Source: Saccharibacillus sacchari DSM 19268 (lineage in GTDB: Bacteria; Bacillota; Bacilli; Paenibacillales; Paenibacillaceae). From it: DNA of 64,000 nucleotides. The stretch is from positions 969,311 through 1,033,310 of the forward strand of contig NZ_KK073875.1 in NCBI RefSeq assembly GCF_000585395.1. The letters are read 5' to 3'. The translations under genes and the position numbers were made by a program. Each line of letters opens with the position of its first letter. Positions within the stretch are counted from its first letter, which is position 1. This document shows positions 19,721 through 28,033 of the stretch, in pieces. Under the pieces are notes generated by a model. It made no database searches and was not told the DNA's origin. It saw only the letters and a program-made list of their open reading frames with translations.

Positions 19721-20236
19721 ATGCACACCGTCAAAGAAACCGCGCTGCTGCTCGACATGAGCGAACATACCGTCCGTTTTTATACCGACAAAGGACTGGT
19801 TCCCAACCTGAAACGAGACAAAAACAACAACCGGCAGTTTGACGAAGAATCGATCAACTGGCTCACCGGAATCAAATATCTCAAGCAAAGCGGCATGCCG
19901 CTCGACAAAATCAAAACATACATCGAACTCTGCCTGGAAGGCGACTCGACGATTCCCCAGCGGTACGCCATTATTCTGGAGCAAAAAGAAGCGGCGCTCG
20001 CCCAGCTGGAGCAAGCCCGCGAGCGGGCCGAATATATGATCCGCAAAGCGGAAGGGTATCGGGAAATTTATGAGCACCGGCTGTCTGACATCGCTAACCC
20101 CGCCACATGGAGCGCGGAAACGAACACAAACACCGAATCCGAGCGCTTGGAACAATTGCAGGCCACCCGTTCAAACCTGCGTTTTTCCGACCTCGATGAT
20201 TCAGATGTCTCGATTCCGTCCAAAACCATACTGTAA
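19721..20236 (+). CDS. MerR-family transcriptional regulator
   Basis: The 171-aa protein starts MHTVKETALLLDMSEHTVRF. The winged HTH covers residues 1-70, with FYTDKGLVPNLKRDKNNNRQ and FDEESINWLTGIKYLKQSGM; a dimerisation coiled coil follows (about 85-125, LEQKEAALAQLEQARERAEY). The C-terminal tail lacks the cysteine clusters of metal sensors, as in MerR proteins that answer organic electrophiles or drugs. ATG follows ATAGGAGGACATTC. It is divergent from the reductase at 18745, whose promoter has the expected operator. Confidence 0.92.
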   Translation: MHTVKETALLLDMSEHTVRFYTDKGLVPNLKRDKNNNRQFDEESINWLTGIKYLKQSGMPLDKIKTYIELCLEGDSTIPQRYAIILEQKEAALAQLEQARERAEYMIRKAEGYREIYEHRLSDIANPATWSAETNTNTESERLEQLQATRSNLRFSDLDDSDVSIPSKTIL

Positions 20237-20273
20237 CGCCGACCCGACAAAGCTGCACATTATTCGACATATG

Positions 20274-20326
20274 GGGCGTGTCTGAAAACTCAAGGATATG
20301 CATCTTCGGAGTTTTCGGACACGCCC
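20274..20326. repeat. Short inverted-repeat hairpin with GGGCGTGTC ends (possible MITE or terminator)
   Basis: GGGCGTGTCTGAAAACT and AGTTTTCGGACACGCCC pair at 16 of 17 positions around a 19-nt loop. No T-run follows. It may terminate merR, but its ends resemble those of the 319-bp palindrome at 62407-62725 (GGGCGTGTCTTTAAGCC), so a mobile origin is possible. Confidence 0.6.
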
Positions 20327-20360
20327 TAATAATTACAGCAATCATCTGGAGGGATTTACG

Positions 20361-20891
20361 ATGAAAAACGCATGGAGAAAGAAAACAACCGCTTTGGCAA
20401 CGACAAGCCTGCTGGCCGCCGCGATCGCCGTCCCGGTATCTGCTGCTCCGGCTTCCATATCCGCTTCCGGCTCTGCAACCGCAGTCTCGGCAGCCGCTTC
20501 GTCCAAAGCCTCGACCGTCGAGAACAGTCTGGTGAACGTAGCGGGCTTCAAAAGCGCTTCGAACTTCAAAGCCTTTTACGCCAATCTGCAGCGCGCCGTC
20601 GCCAAAGGCGATAAAGCCGCGGTAGCTGCGCGCGTCCACTACCCGCTCACCGTCTTCCTGGATGACGACGATGATGATCAAAACCAAAAACTGGTGATCA
20701 AAACCAAAGCCCAGTTCCTGAATAATTACAACCGAATCTTCACCGACGACGTCCGCGAAAACCTGGCCGAAACCTCGTTCTCCGAACTGCTCGTCAACTG
20801 GAAAGGCGCCTCAGTCGACGACGGCGACATCTGGTTCACTCCATCCAAATCCGGCATGCCCGGCATCTCGACCGTGAATGCGGACGATTAA
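20361..20891 (+). CDS. Secreted protein with acidic tract, unknown (176 aa)
   Basis: ATG at 20361 follows CTGGAGGGATTTACG; an upstream in-frame ATG at 20298 lies inside a hairpin and is rejected. The signal peptide runs MKNAWRKKTTALATTSLLAA then AIAVPVSAAPAS. The mature part has an Ala/Ser-rich linker, then a domain with FKAFYANLQRAVAKGDKAAV, VHYPLTVFL, a run of six Asp, KTKAQFLNNYNRIFTDDVRE and GDIWFTPSKSG. The layout resembles NTF2/SnoaL-like secreted domains. The D6 run (about residues 99-104) interrupts it and may bind Ca2+ or simply be an expanded codon tract. Function unknown. Confidence 0.7.
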   Translation: MKNAWRKKTTALATTSLLAAAIAVPVSAAPASISASGSATAVSAAASSKASTVENSLVNVAGFKSASNFKAFYANLQRAVAKGDKAAVAARVHYPLTVFLDDDDDDQNQKLVIKTKAQFLNNYNRIFTDDVRENLAETSFSELLVNWKGASVDDGDIWFTPSKSGMPGISTVNADD

Positions 20892-20943
20892 AAAAGTTGT
20901 GGTTTAAGGCAATACATGAACTGCATCAAGTCCATTGCGCAGC

Positions 20944-20984
20944 AAAAAGCCGATCTCCCAAAAAAGGAGATCGGCTTTCTTTTA
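20944..20984 (+). terminator. Rho-independent terminator
   Basis: AAAAGCCGATCTCC and GGAGATCGGCTTT form a 13-bp stem and CTTTT follows. It ends the secreted-protein gene. Confidence 0.85.
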
Positions 20985-21010
20985 TAAATTCCCCATCTGA
21001 GCAGCAAGGT

Positions 21011-21108
21011 CAGCGGAGGGAGAAATTCAGGTCAAGACGCCTTTGAACGAGGAAAGCTGAAAGCTTTCTTCGTGAGACAGCGTCTTTACCGAATTTCTCC
21101 CGCAGCGG
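21011..21108. repeat. Palindromic intergenic repeat, family A copy 4 (minimal form)
   Basis: Outer arms GCGGAGGGAGAAATTC and its inverted partner GAATTTCTCCCGCAGC. The core is in reverse orientation: GACGCCTTTGAACGAGGAAA, AGCTGAAAGCT, TTCTTCGTGAGACAGCGTC. The stem ACGAGGAAAGCT pairs with AGCTTTCTTCGT with one G-T pair. It lies between convergent genes. Confidence 0.82.
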
Positions 21109-21121
21109 CTCTCAAGCGCAG

Positions 21122-22144
21122 TCAGAATCCCCCCGCATACTGTTTAGGCGCAGTAGAAGGCTGACGCAGAATGCTCTCCGCTTCGATCGCCCAATACGGA
21201 TTCCGCAGCATCCCGCGTCCGACCGCAACCAGATCCGCATCTTCGTTGCCCACGACCGCATTCGCCAACACCGCATCGTCCAAACGGCCGACCGCCATCA
21301 CCGGAATATCCAGCGTGTCGCGGATCTCGCGAGCGAGCGGAACCTGATAACCCGCATGCGTGCCCGGTCTGCCGGATGCGCCGATCGGGCCTTCGCCGCC
21401 GGACGAGACATCGAACATGTCCACGCCTTCGTCGCGATAAGCACGAACAAACTCCAGACTTTCCTTGATGCCGTAACCGCCTTCCACATATTCCTTCGCG
21501 GAAACGCGCATAATTAACGGCATGTCCGCCGGCATGTTGGCGCGAGCGGCGCGAATGATTTCGCGGCCGAACAACGTACGATCTTGACCGTATTCGTCTT
21601 CGCGCTTGTTGCTGAGCGGAGAATGGAATTGATGGATCAAGTAGCCGTGCGCCCCGTGCAATTCGATCGTATCGAATCCGGCACGAACCGCGCGTTCAAC
21701 CGAACGGCCGAATTTGGCGACCATTTCTTTAACTTCTTCCGTAGTCAAAGCACGCGGCGTTTGCCAACCTTTGTCGAATGCGATCGCCGACGGTGCGACC
21801 GGAACTTCGGCATCTTCGGCTTTGCGTCCGGCATGCGCGATCTGGATTCCGATCTTCGCGCCGTGAGCATGGACGGCATCGACGATTTTTTTCAAAGCCG
21901 GGATCTGCTCGTCCGACCACAAGCCCAGATCATTGTCGCTGATCCGACCGTCCGGCTCGACGTCGGTCATCTCCACGATGATCAGGCCCGTGCCTCCGAT
22001 CGCGCGGCTGACGTAATGCACATAATGCCAGTCCGTCGCGATGCCGTCTTTCAGGTCGACGGAATATTGGCACATCGGAGGCATGACTACTCGGTTTTTC
22101 AATTCCAGGTTTTTCAAACGATACGGGGTGAAGAGATTATTCAT
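21122..22144 (-). CDS. namA: NADPH dehydrogenase / old yellow enzyme (YqjM-like)
   Basis: The 340-aa FMN-dependent ene-reductase starts MNNLFTPYRLKNLELKNRVV. It shows the YqjM-type features: C25 in MPPMCQYSVD that tunes the flavin, TDWHYVHYVSRAIGGTGL, IQIAHAGRKA, and H-x-x-H in ELHGAHGYLIHQFHSPLSN. It reduces activated C=C bonds of enones, nitro-compounds and other electrophiles. A MarR-type regulator lies just upstream on the same strand, and three aldo/keto reductases are within 6 kb, supporting an electrophile-response role. Confidence 0.95.
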   Translation of the reverse strand: MNNLFTPYRLKNLELKNRVVMPPMCQYSVDLKDGIATDWHYVHYVSRAIGGTGLIIVEMTDVEPDGRISDNDLGLWSDEQIPALKKIVDAVHAHGAKIGIQIAHAGRKAEDAEVPVAPSAIAFDKGWQTPRALTTEEVKEMVAKFGRSVERAVRAGFDTIELHGAHGYLIHQFHSPLSNKREDEYGQDRTLFGREIIRAARANMPADMPLIMRVSAKEYVEGGYGIKESLEFVRAYRDEGVDMFDVSSGGEGPIGASGRPGTHAGYQVPLAREIRDTLDIPVMAVGRLDDAVLANAVVGNEDADLVAVGRGMLRNPYWAIEAESILRQPSTAPKQYAGGF

Positions 22145-22259
22145 GGAGGATTCGCCTCGGTTTCTTTTGGATTATTTTGAATGTATGCGTATGCATGTAT
22201 ATTAGCATTTGGTTTTTCGCGCTGTCAACTTAAGGGGAAGTCCTATTCGGGGAGAAGCA

Positions 22260-22293
22260 AAAAAAGAGACCGATAGGATCACGGTCTCTTTAG
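22260..22293 (-). terminator. Terminator after the MarR gene
   Basis: On the minus strand AAAGAGACCG pairs with CGGTCTCTTT and TTTTT follows. It separates marR from namA, so the two are separate transcripts despite the same orientation. Confidence 0.8.
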
Positions 22294-22298
22294 TGATT

Positions 22299-22742
22299 TT
22301 ATTCGACTATGCTTGCGGCTCGGACAAGAAAAGCATTTAGCTCGGGCGGCAGTTCGCCGGGAGCGCTCAGGGATTGAAGAACGTTTTTTACGGCTTCCGT
22401 TCCGCGTTTGAGTTTGTCTTCGCCGAGGGCAGTCATTTCGGTGTAGATCCCGCGACGGTCGTCTTCGCAGATATGGCGGCGCAGCGCGCCGCATTTGGGC
22501 GCTTCCATCCGAAGTACCAACCGCGACATGGCGCTTTGGCTCAAGCCGACGCGTTCTTGAAGCTGCTGAAGGCGAAGCTTTTTCTCCTCGTTCAAGGACA
22601 AAAAGTGCAGCACGTAAAACTCATTGAGCGACAGGCGGGCCTCTTCGTCAAGAGCTTGTTCCAAACGCTGCGAGATCTTGGCTTGAAGGTTCGCCAGCTC
22701 CAACCAATTATTCAAAAGTCCGTTCGACTCGTTGGCATTCAT
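22299..22742 (-). CDS. MarR-family transcriptional regulator
   Basis: The 147-aa protein starts MNANESNGLLNNWLELANLQ. The winged helix-turn-helix includes LSLNEFYVLHFLSL, LRLQQLQERVGLSQSAMSRL, VLRMEAP and EDDRRGIYTEMTALGEDKL. ATG at 22742 is used (AGGTG 6 nt upstream); an in-frame GTG three codons earlier is inside that site. It has a cysteine in GALRRHICEDDRRG (and another in PKCG), which could permit redox or electrophile sensing as in OhrR/DUF24-like factors; this is inference. namA lies downstream, a possible target. Confidence 0.88.
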   Translation of the reverse strand: MNANESNGLLNNWLELANLQAKISQRLEQALDEEARLSLNEFYVLHFLSLNEEKKLRLQQLQERVGLSQSAMSRLVLRMEAPKCGALRRHICEDDRRGIYTEMTALGEDKLKRGTEAVKNVLQSLSAPGELPPELNAFLVRAASIVE

Positions 22743-22908
22743 GGAATTCACCTGTTTCTTGGCATAGGATAACTTGGGAGCGCGAGGCGATCGCGCCCCG
22801 GCGTGTTCCTGTATTATATCGCCTATTTCGATACCTTGCCAGCGATAAGACGATGGGGCGAGGGAGCGGTACTTTGTTACAAGTGAACGTAGGGGTGCGT
22901 AGTGCTCG

Positions 22909-23011
22909 CAGCTTGTCCCAGGCTAATGTAAGGTTAAGTTTGACTGAAGCTTACCTAAAGCGTGTGAGTTTCAGTCAAACTTAAGCCTACCATTTAAAGT
23001 GGGACAAGCTA
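22909..23011. mobile_element. MITE-like palindrome, family B copy 1
   Basis: A 103-bp element with ends AGCTTGTCCCA and TGGGACAAGCT and long internal arms (TTAAGTTTGACTG with CAGTCAAACTTAA). Read on the minus strand it aligns along its whole length with the element at 57524-57625, sharing CTGAAACTCACACGCTTTAG around the apex. It abuts the McrB-like stop codon at 23012. Confidence 0.78.
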
Positions 23012-25054
23012 CTAACTCAACCAATACGAAGTAAACCCGTCCTCGTCCAATCGCCGCAGCATATACGCGATTTTGCGAGCGCTTTGCGGATAACGGGCGG
23101 CGGCCAGCGCTTCGCGGCTGCGCCGTCCGGAGTAGACGCTTTCCGCCGAATCCTCCAGCTCGCGCCAATCGAACGCTTTTTCCGCTTCGCTTCCGAGGCA
23201 ATGGCGCAGCAAATCCAGCAGCACTCTTTTGACCGAAAAACGACTTCCCTGGATCCGCGGCAAAATCTTCTGCATGAGCTGGGCATCGAAGGCTTCCGCG
23301 CGCGTCATCAGGCCGAAGCGTTCGTTATAGATCAGGTAAAAGCACACCGCGTCCCGCACCCGAAACCCGACGTGCGCTTGAATCTCCTCAAGGATGCCGT
23401 TGATCTGAGCCAGCTCTTCGGCCGTTCGTTCGATCAGCTTGGAGTGGTTCCCCATCGCGTCGATCAGTTGCAAATAATCGCTACCCAGCAGGTGACGGTC
23501 GGCCGACAGCGCTTCTGCTTCTTGCTCAACTTCGGCAAAAAGCTGCGGAAGCCGCAACAGGTCGATATGATTGAACTCGATCGTTCCGGCGCGGTCGAGC
23601 ACTTTTTTGCTGAACGGATAAGTGGTCTCGTCCATGTTGACGGTACCGACCACGTACACATTGCCCGGAATCGCCAGATTGCCGTACAACGCCCGATCCT
23701 GCACCCGTTCGAGCGAGGCTTCCGGCAGCAGCGGTTGGGTGACGATGCTGCCGACTTGAGATACGCCCAGTGCGCCTTCGCCTTCTTGCAAAACGTAGCG
23801 CCGGCGCGTCTCCATCAGGCTGAGCACGTCGCTGAAGTAATGCTCGACGCGTGCCAGATTCATCTCATCCAGCACGATAAAATACGGATATTCCGCGTTT
23901 TCCGGCCGCGAGGCTTCTTTGAGCGCCAGCGTCAGCGGACCGGGCTTGAACGCGCCGGACAAGTCTTTGTATCCGATCAGGTCGGCCGGATCGTTCCAGT
24001 CGGGCCGCACCGGAATCAGCGTAAAGCGTCCGTTGTCCGGCGTCGAACCCAGCGCTTCGGCGAACAGGCGCGCAAGCTGCGTTTTACCCGTGCCGGAGAT
24101 GCCTGCGAGGATGACGAACGGACGCGTTTTGAGCGACAAATAAAAATGCTCCACCAGTCCGTCCGGAAACGAAAAGCCGCGCTGCCGAATATAGGCGGAT
24201 ACGCCTGCGATAGCTGCCCGAACCTCTTTGTCCGGAATATGCGGCAAAGATTCAGGAGCAGGAATCGCGTTCGCGGACGGAGTTTCGACCGTTTCACCCT
24301 CTGCCTTTTCCCCTTCAACCGAATATTCGGCCCCAGCTTCCGCGATATGAAAATGAGCCCGGCTCACCTCGCGTCCGCCGAGCGTTCGCAGCTCGATCCG
24401 GTAAGTGAACGGCGTATCCGTCTCGTACAGATACAGATACTCCGCTCGTTCTTCCCGCGGCAAATAAGCATCCGGCGTATCGAAAGGATTCCGCACGGCC
24501 GCGATCTCGACCGATCCGCGCGGCGGAATTCGGCGTGCACCGGACGAACCGCCGCGTTCCGAGGAACCGGAAGAGTTTTCAGGCGAAGCCGAAGGTCGGG
24601 CGGACGCGTTGTCGGCTGCCGTCTGCGGATTTGCATGTTCCGCAGACGAGCCCGTTTCCTTCCCGTCGCCGTCTCCTCCCTGCTGCCTCGCAAATCGAGC
24701 GGCCCACTCCTCCACTTCCCGATAGGTCATTTGAAAAGCAGACCGCAAAAAATCTTTGAATTCTTTATTGGAATCGTAACGAATCTCTAATGAAGACTTC
24801 CCGCTCGGCACGGCAATCCGCCAATGCTCCAGTCTCGCTTCGTAAGTGGCAATCGTATCGCCGCTTTGGTGCAGCAGACGAACCGGACGGCTTTCTCCGA
24901 CTGCGGGCAGGAAGCCTCCTTCTTCCGCAAAATCCGTACGAAAGTCCGGAGGAATCTCGAAGCCGTGCCCGAACAGAAATCCGTCTACTTGTTTGCGCGC
25001 GATCAGGCCGGGGATGCGATCGTCTTTCCACCAGCTTCCGTTTTGTTTAATCAT
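23012..25054 (-). CDS. McrB-like AAA+ NTPase
   Basis: The 680-aa protein has an N-terminal domain of unknown fold (1-130, opening MIKQNGSWWKDDRIPGLIAR), a low-complexity linker rich in Gly, Ser and Ala (about 130-180), and an AAA+ module. Walker A is AGISGTGKTQLA (about 315), Walker B is FIVLDEMNLARVEHYFSDVL (about 392), and the sensor region VGTVNMDETTYPFSKKVLDR is McrB-specific. McrB uses GTP or ATP hydrolysis to translocate on modified DNA and activate the McrC nuclease. The likely partner is the DUF2357 protein at 8712, not adjacent here. ATG follows CGGAGGAGTCTC. Confidence 0.88.
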   Translation of the reverse strand: MIKQNGSWWKDDRIPGLIARKQVDGFLFGHGFEIPPDFRTDFAEEGGFLPAVGESRPVRLLHQSGDTIATYEARLEHWRIAVPSGKSSLEIRYDSNKEFKDFLRSAFQMTYREVEEWAARFARQQGGDGDGKETGSSAEHANPQTAADNASARPSASPENSSGSSERGGSSGARRIPPRGSVEIAAVRNPFDTPDAYLPREERAEYLYLYETDTPFTYRIELRTLGGREVSRAHFHIAEAGAEYSVEGEKAEGETVETPSANAIPAPESLPHIPDKEVRAAIAGVSAYIRQRGFSFPDGLVEHFYLSLKTRPFVILAGISGTGKTQLARLFAEALGSTPDNGRFTLIPVRPDWNDPADLIGYKDLSGAFKPGPLTLALKEASRPENAEYPYFIVLDEMNLARVEHYFSDVLSLMETRRRYVLQEGEGALGVSQVGSIVTQPLLPEASLERVQDRALYGNLAIPGNVYVVGTVNMDETTYPFSKKVLDRAGTIEFNHIDLLRLPQLFAEVEQEAEALSADRHLLGSDYLQLIDAMGNHSKLIERTAEELAQINGILEEIQAHVGFRVRDAVCFYLIYNERFGLMTRAEAFDAQLMQKILPRIQGSRFSVKRVLLDLLRHCLGSEAEKAFDWRELEDSAESVYSGRRSREALAAARYPQSARKIAYMLRRLDEDGFTSYWLS

Positions 25055-25195
25055 GAGACTCCTCCGTTACCGATTGTCGGGCCGAAACCCGAAGGTCTTT
25101 TCTATAACCCGTATTATATACAAAATGATGCCCAAAAAGCTGTATACGCAACAAGCATTATAGAAGTTATACCCAAACGGCAACGGCGAACCGAC

Positions 25196-26359
25196 TCAGG
25201 ACGATCGCGAATTGTGGAACGGCCCGTAAGACAGCTTGCGCCACAACAACTCCAGCGGCCCCGCCTGCCATCTGCGCACGAACAGGTTGGCGGCGATCGC
25301 GATCAATACGGCAATGACGACGAACATGCCGAGCGTCAACCATACGCTGTAGCGTTCGCCGAGCCCCAGTCCCCAGCCGTAGAAAAAGACCGAGGCCAGA
25401 ACATTTTGCAGGACGTAGCAGCTGAGCGCCGCTTTTCCGATATCCGCAAAACGGTCGTTGAGACTGCGCAGTTGTTTCTTTTCCGCCAGCCAGCCCAGCA
25501 ATCCGATATACCCCACCGACAGCAGCGGAGCGAAGATATAACGCAATGCCAGATCCAGATAGCCGCCTGCGAACAACGGAACGATATTGAGCACAAGCGC
25601 GATCGGCAGCACGACTTTGAGCAAGATGCTGCGCGTCCGGCGTCCTTTATCAGTGTTTTGGAACGCTTCGCCTCGCAGCAGCTTGATCCCGCCGATATAC
25701 AAACCGATGTTCATCAGACCGATCATCACGCCTTCGGCCCGCAGCGAAAAGAAATTGTTCAGGCGGTAGATGATTTGCTCCATATAGTTTCCGTCCGCAT
25801 AAAGCATGTTCGTTTCCTGACCGAGCGCCAGCAGTTCCCGTTGAAAACCGGCATCCTGCATGAGCCAGCCGAGTCCGAGCGACAGCGGCAGCATCAGCAG
25901 CGCATGAAGCGAAAGGCAGACGATCATGATGACGGTGAGCTTGCGTTCGGACAACCCGATCAGCATTGCCACGATCATGCCGGTTACGGCGTAGCTCATC
26001 AGCACGTCGTATTCGAACACGAACACGTAATGCAGCAGGCCGTCGAGCAGAAGCAGCAGCATCGTCCACAGGATGAATCGCCGCCAAGGAAGTCCTGTGC
26101 GCTGGGCTTTGCGGTAGCGCATTTCCAGGCCGACGCCGAACAGAATGGTCAGCAGGCCGAGCATTTTACCGTTGACGAAAACGGATTGCAGCGCCGTTAC
26201 GATGCCTTCGGCCGACGCGCTCCAGTTGGTCAGGTCGAGAAAAGTGCCGAGATCAGAGTAGGTGGCGAATAGCCAGATGTTAGTACCCAGCGTGCCGAGA
26301 ATCGCGAAACCGCGCAGGATGTCGAGCAGTTCGATGCGTTTTTGCTGTTGCTTTTGCAT
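25196..26359 (-). CDS. DUF418 family integral membrane protein (YeiB-like)
   Basis: The 387-aa protein starts MQKQQQKRIELLDILRGFAI, the typical opening RIxxLDxLRGxAIxG of DUF418/acyltransferase-3-like membrane proteins. About nine or ten hydrophobic segments follow. The late AALSCYVLQNVLASVFFYGW and the end GPLELLWRKLSYG are conserved family signatures. Length is normal. The role is unknown; related proteins may modify envelope components. It is upstream of the McrB-like gene on the same strand, with about 140 nt between, so cotranscription is possible but not shown. Confidence 0.9.
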   Translation of the reverse strand: MQKQQQKRIELLDILRGFAILGTLGTNIWLFATYSDLGTFLDLTNWSASAEGIVTALQSVFVNGKMLGLLTILFGVGLEMRYRKAQRTGLPWRRFILWTMLLLLLDGLLHYVFVFEYDVLMSYAVTGMIVAMLIGLSERKLTVIMIVCLSLHALLMLPLSLGLGWLMQDAGFQRELLALGQETNMLYADGNYMEQIIYRLNNFFSLRAEGVMIGLMNIGLYIGGIKLLRGEAFQNTDKGRRTRSILLKVVLPIALVLNIVPLFAGGYLDLALRYIFAPLLSVGYIGLLGWLAEKKQLRSLNDRFADIGKAALSCYVLQNVLASVFFYGWGLGLGERYSVWLTLGMFVVIAVLIAIAANLFVRRWQAGPLELLWRKLSYGPFHNSRSS

Positions 26360-26429
26360 ATTGTCTCCTTTTTAATACGAATGTGTTATAAAAGGATTGT
26401 ACGGGAGTTGTTGTCAACGTGCAAGGGGA

Positions 26430-26611
26430 GGCGCTACGGGAGAAATTGCCAGCATAGGCTCCCGAAGTGCATTTCTTCGAAATGCTTCACAAGTCGCTGT
26501 CTCACGCAGAAAACTTTCAGTTTTCCGCGTTCAAAGGCCAACGTGCTGTCGGACGTTACCGCAGGCTTTCTTCGAAATCCTGTATTTCACTGAATTTCTC
26601 CCTCCGCTTAC
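26430..26611. repeat. Palindromic intergenic repeat, family A copy 5 (long form)
   Basis: Same long subtype as the copy at 8461, in opposite orientation. It has GGGAGAAATTGCCAGCATAG, GAAGTGCATTTCTTCGAAAT, the core GTCGCTGTCTCACGCAGAAA with AGTTTTCCGCGTTCAAAGG, and ends TATTTCACTGAATTTCTCCC. The core stem sequence (CGCAGAAAACT / AGTTTTCCGCG) differs from other copies but still pairs. Confidence 0.85.
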
Positions 26612-26634
26612 CGCTTTCGTTGAGGGGGTGTTTA

Positions 26635-26676
26635 AAAAACATTGAACCGCCCCTTGGAAGGGCGGTTCAATGTTTT
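26635..26676. terminator. Perfect 18-bp hairpin, bidirectional terminator-like
   Basis: AAAAACATTGAACCGCCC and GGGCGGTTCAATGTTTTT pair perfectly around an 8-nt loop, with T-runs on both strands. It lies between repeat A5 and a heptamer tandem repeat next to the IS element. Confidence 0.7.
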
Positions 26677-26690
26677 TAGATATGGCTATT

Positions 26691-26749
26691 GCTGCTTGCT
26701 GCTTGCTGCTTGCTGCTTGCTGCTTGCTGCTTGCTGCTTGCTGCTTGCT
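26691..26749. repeat. Heptanucleotide tandem repeat (GCTGCTT)8
   Basis: Eight exact copies of GCTGCTT plus a partial ninth. In one minus-strand frame it would encode KQQAASS repeats, but that frame has no ribosome-binding site. Such 7-bp arrays change length by replication slippage. Confidence 0.95.
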
Positions 26750-26822
26750 CAATGTTGACTTTTTGATCACTTTTTTCGTCAAAACTTAGTGAAATCAAGA
26801 AAATGTTGATATTTGGTCAGAT

Positions 26823-28033
26823 CTGTTGATTAACCATTTTCAGGGAATTCTATCCCGTGTAGCAGATAAAGATTCCACTCGACAGGCAATCGATTGAGCT
26901 TCAATAATCGATCGAATTGCGCCACCGTCAAAGAAGCCGAAGGATGCACGCGTTGGCTGCCTTGCTTGAACACAAATTGCAGAAGCACATAGCTAAGCAA
27001 AGCTGTATACAACTGCCCGTACACCGCGTTCGGCGTGGTGCCGAACAGATTTTTGACGTTCAAATGCTGCTTGACCCAGCGAAACAGCACTTCAATTTGC
27101 CAACGTGTGCGATAGATTTCGGCGATGCGTTCCGGCGAATGGGTATGCAGATTGGTCGCCAAAATCACCGGTTTTCCATTCGGATCGAGCAGATGCACAA
27201 TCCGGAAACGGTGCTGCGTTAATGTCGCAGAGCTCCCGACCCGACACGTGAAGTCCCGTTGAATCGACCCGCCCCACGGTTTTTTCCGTTCGCGAGGCGT
27301 GACCTCTTGGAAACAGGTATTGTCTCGAAGTCGGATCACGAAAAACTGACGTTTCTCGGCTTCTTCGTACGCGTCAAATCGCTTGTGTTTGCCGTACGCT
27401 CGATCCGCCACCAAAATAAAATCTGGATCAGTTACGCTTGGGGCATGTGTGGAGTCGTGTTCGCGAGAAATCGTTTCGGTCACCCGGTGCAGACGATGTT
27501 CTTCCGGCAAAAAGGCCACATGGAGCTTCACGCCAGCCTTTTGGTTATGAAGAGGTGCCCAAGGCAGGCGGGTTTCGCCCACATTGACTTGCGTCGAATC
27601 GACCAGAAGCAGTTCTTTCGGTAAACCAATTCGGCGTTTGACGGTACGGCTGCACTTTTCAATCGCCAAGTGAAGCAAGCGTTTAAAGAGGTCGAACGGC
27701 ACGTCTTTCGCTTTTTTGGATAGCGTCGAATGGTCGACCGGAGTCAGTCCGCTGGCCGCAAGGCGCGGCTCGGCGTCACGATACCCGCTCCACTTTTGGT
27801 GGGCAGCTTCCGCTAAGAACAAAAATAAATCATAGACTTTGAACTTGCGAGCCGTGTCGAGGTAACCGATGTCCGTGAGCAACTCTCCGAGTTGCTCACG
27901 GGGGAAAACTGATTGCAGGACCGATTGGAATGAAGTAGACTTTGTCATGAGGTCGCCTCGTTTCTCTGGGTGTAGGGGTACAACCAGCGTAACAAACAAG
28001 GCGCCTCTTTTCTATTTTTTGGTTAATCAACAG
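26823..28033 (-). mobile_element. IS4-family insertion sequence (about 1.2 kb)
   Basis: A single DDE transposase gene fills the element. The ends are CTGTTGATTAACCA (26823-26836) and TGGTTAATCAACAG (28020-28033), a perfect 14-bp inverted repeat; the left one overlaps the transposase stop codon. No clear target duplication is visible at these borders, so the true ends may lie a little further out. The flanks on both sides also carry several ATGTTGA motifs. Confidence 0.8.
26830..27948 (-). CDS. IS4-family DDE transposase
   Basis: The 372-aa protein starts MTKSTSFQSVLQSVFPREQL. The catalytic triad reads D in ELLLVDSTQVNV, D in FILVADRAYGKHKRF and E in RTRWQIEVLFRWVKQHLNVK, where the Y-R-E-K spacing of the IS4 family is intact (Y in IAEIYRTRW). 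No frameshift or internal stop is present, so it looks active. ATG at 27948 is chosen to match the IS4 N-terminus; the upstream in-frame extension to 27999 has no support. The stop codon lies within the left inverted repeat. Confidence 0.93.
   Translation of the reverse strand: MTKSTSFQSVLQSVFPREQLGELLTDIGYLDTARKFKVYDLFLFLAEAAHQKWSGYRDAEPRLAASGLTPVDHSTLSKKAKDVPFDLFKRLLHLAIEKCSRTVKRRIGLPKELLLVDSTQVNVGETRLPWAPLHNQKAGVKLHVAFLPEEHRLHRVTETISREHDSTHAPSVTDPDFILVADRAYGKHKRFDAYEEAEKRQFFVIRLRDNTCFQEVTPRERKKPWGGSIQRDFTCRVGSSATLTQHRFRIVHLLDPNGKPVILATNLHTHSPERIAEIYRTRWQIEVLFRWVKQHLNVKNLFGTTPNAVYGQLYTALLSYVLLQFVFKQGSQRVHPSASLTVAQFDRLLKLNRLPVEWNLYLLHGIEFPENG

Noticed and set aside
23084-24790. 568-codon plus-strand reading frame
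   Set aside because: It lies wholly opposite the McrB-like gene, has Arg/Phe/Gln-rich antisense composition, no ribosome-binding site and no recognisable motif.
24824-26272. 482-codon plus-strand reading frame
   Set aside because: Antisense to the McrB-like and DUF418 genes; Gln/His-rich shadow composition.
26691-26749. Possible CRISPR-like array
   Set aside because: The unit is 7 bp without spacers; it is a simple tandem repeat. No cas genes or spacer-repeat pattern was seen anywhere in the window.
26531-26782. Minus-strand frame with KQQAASS repeats
   Set aside because: Produced by translating the heptamer array and repeat A5; no ribosome-binding site.
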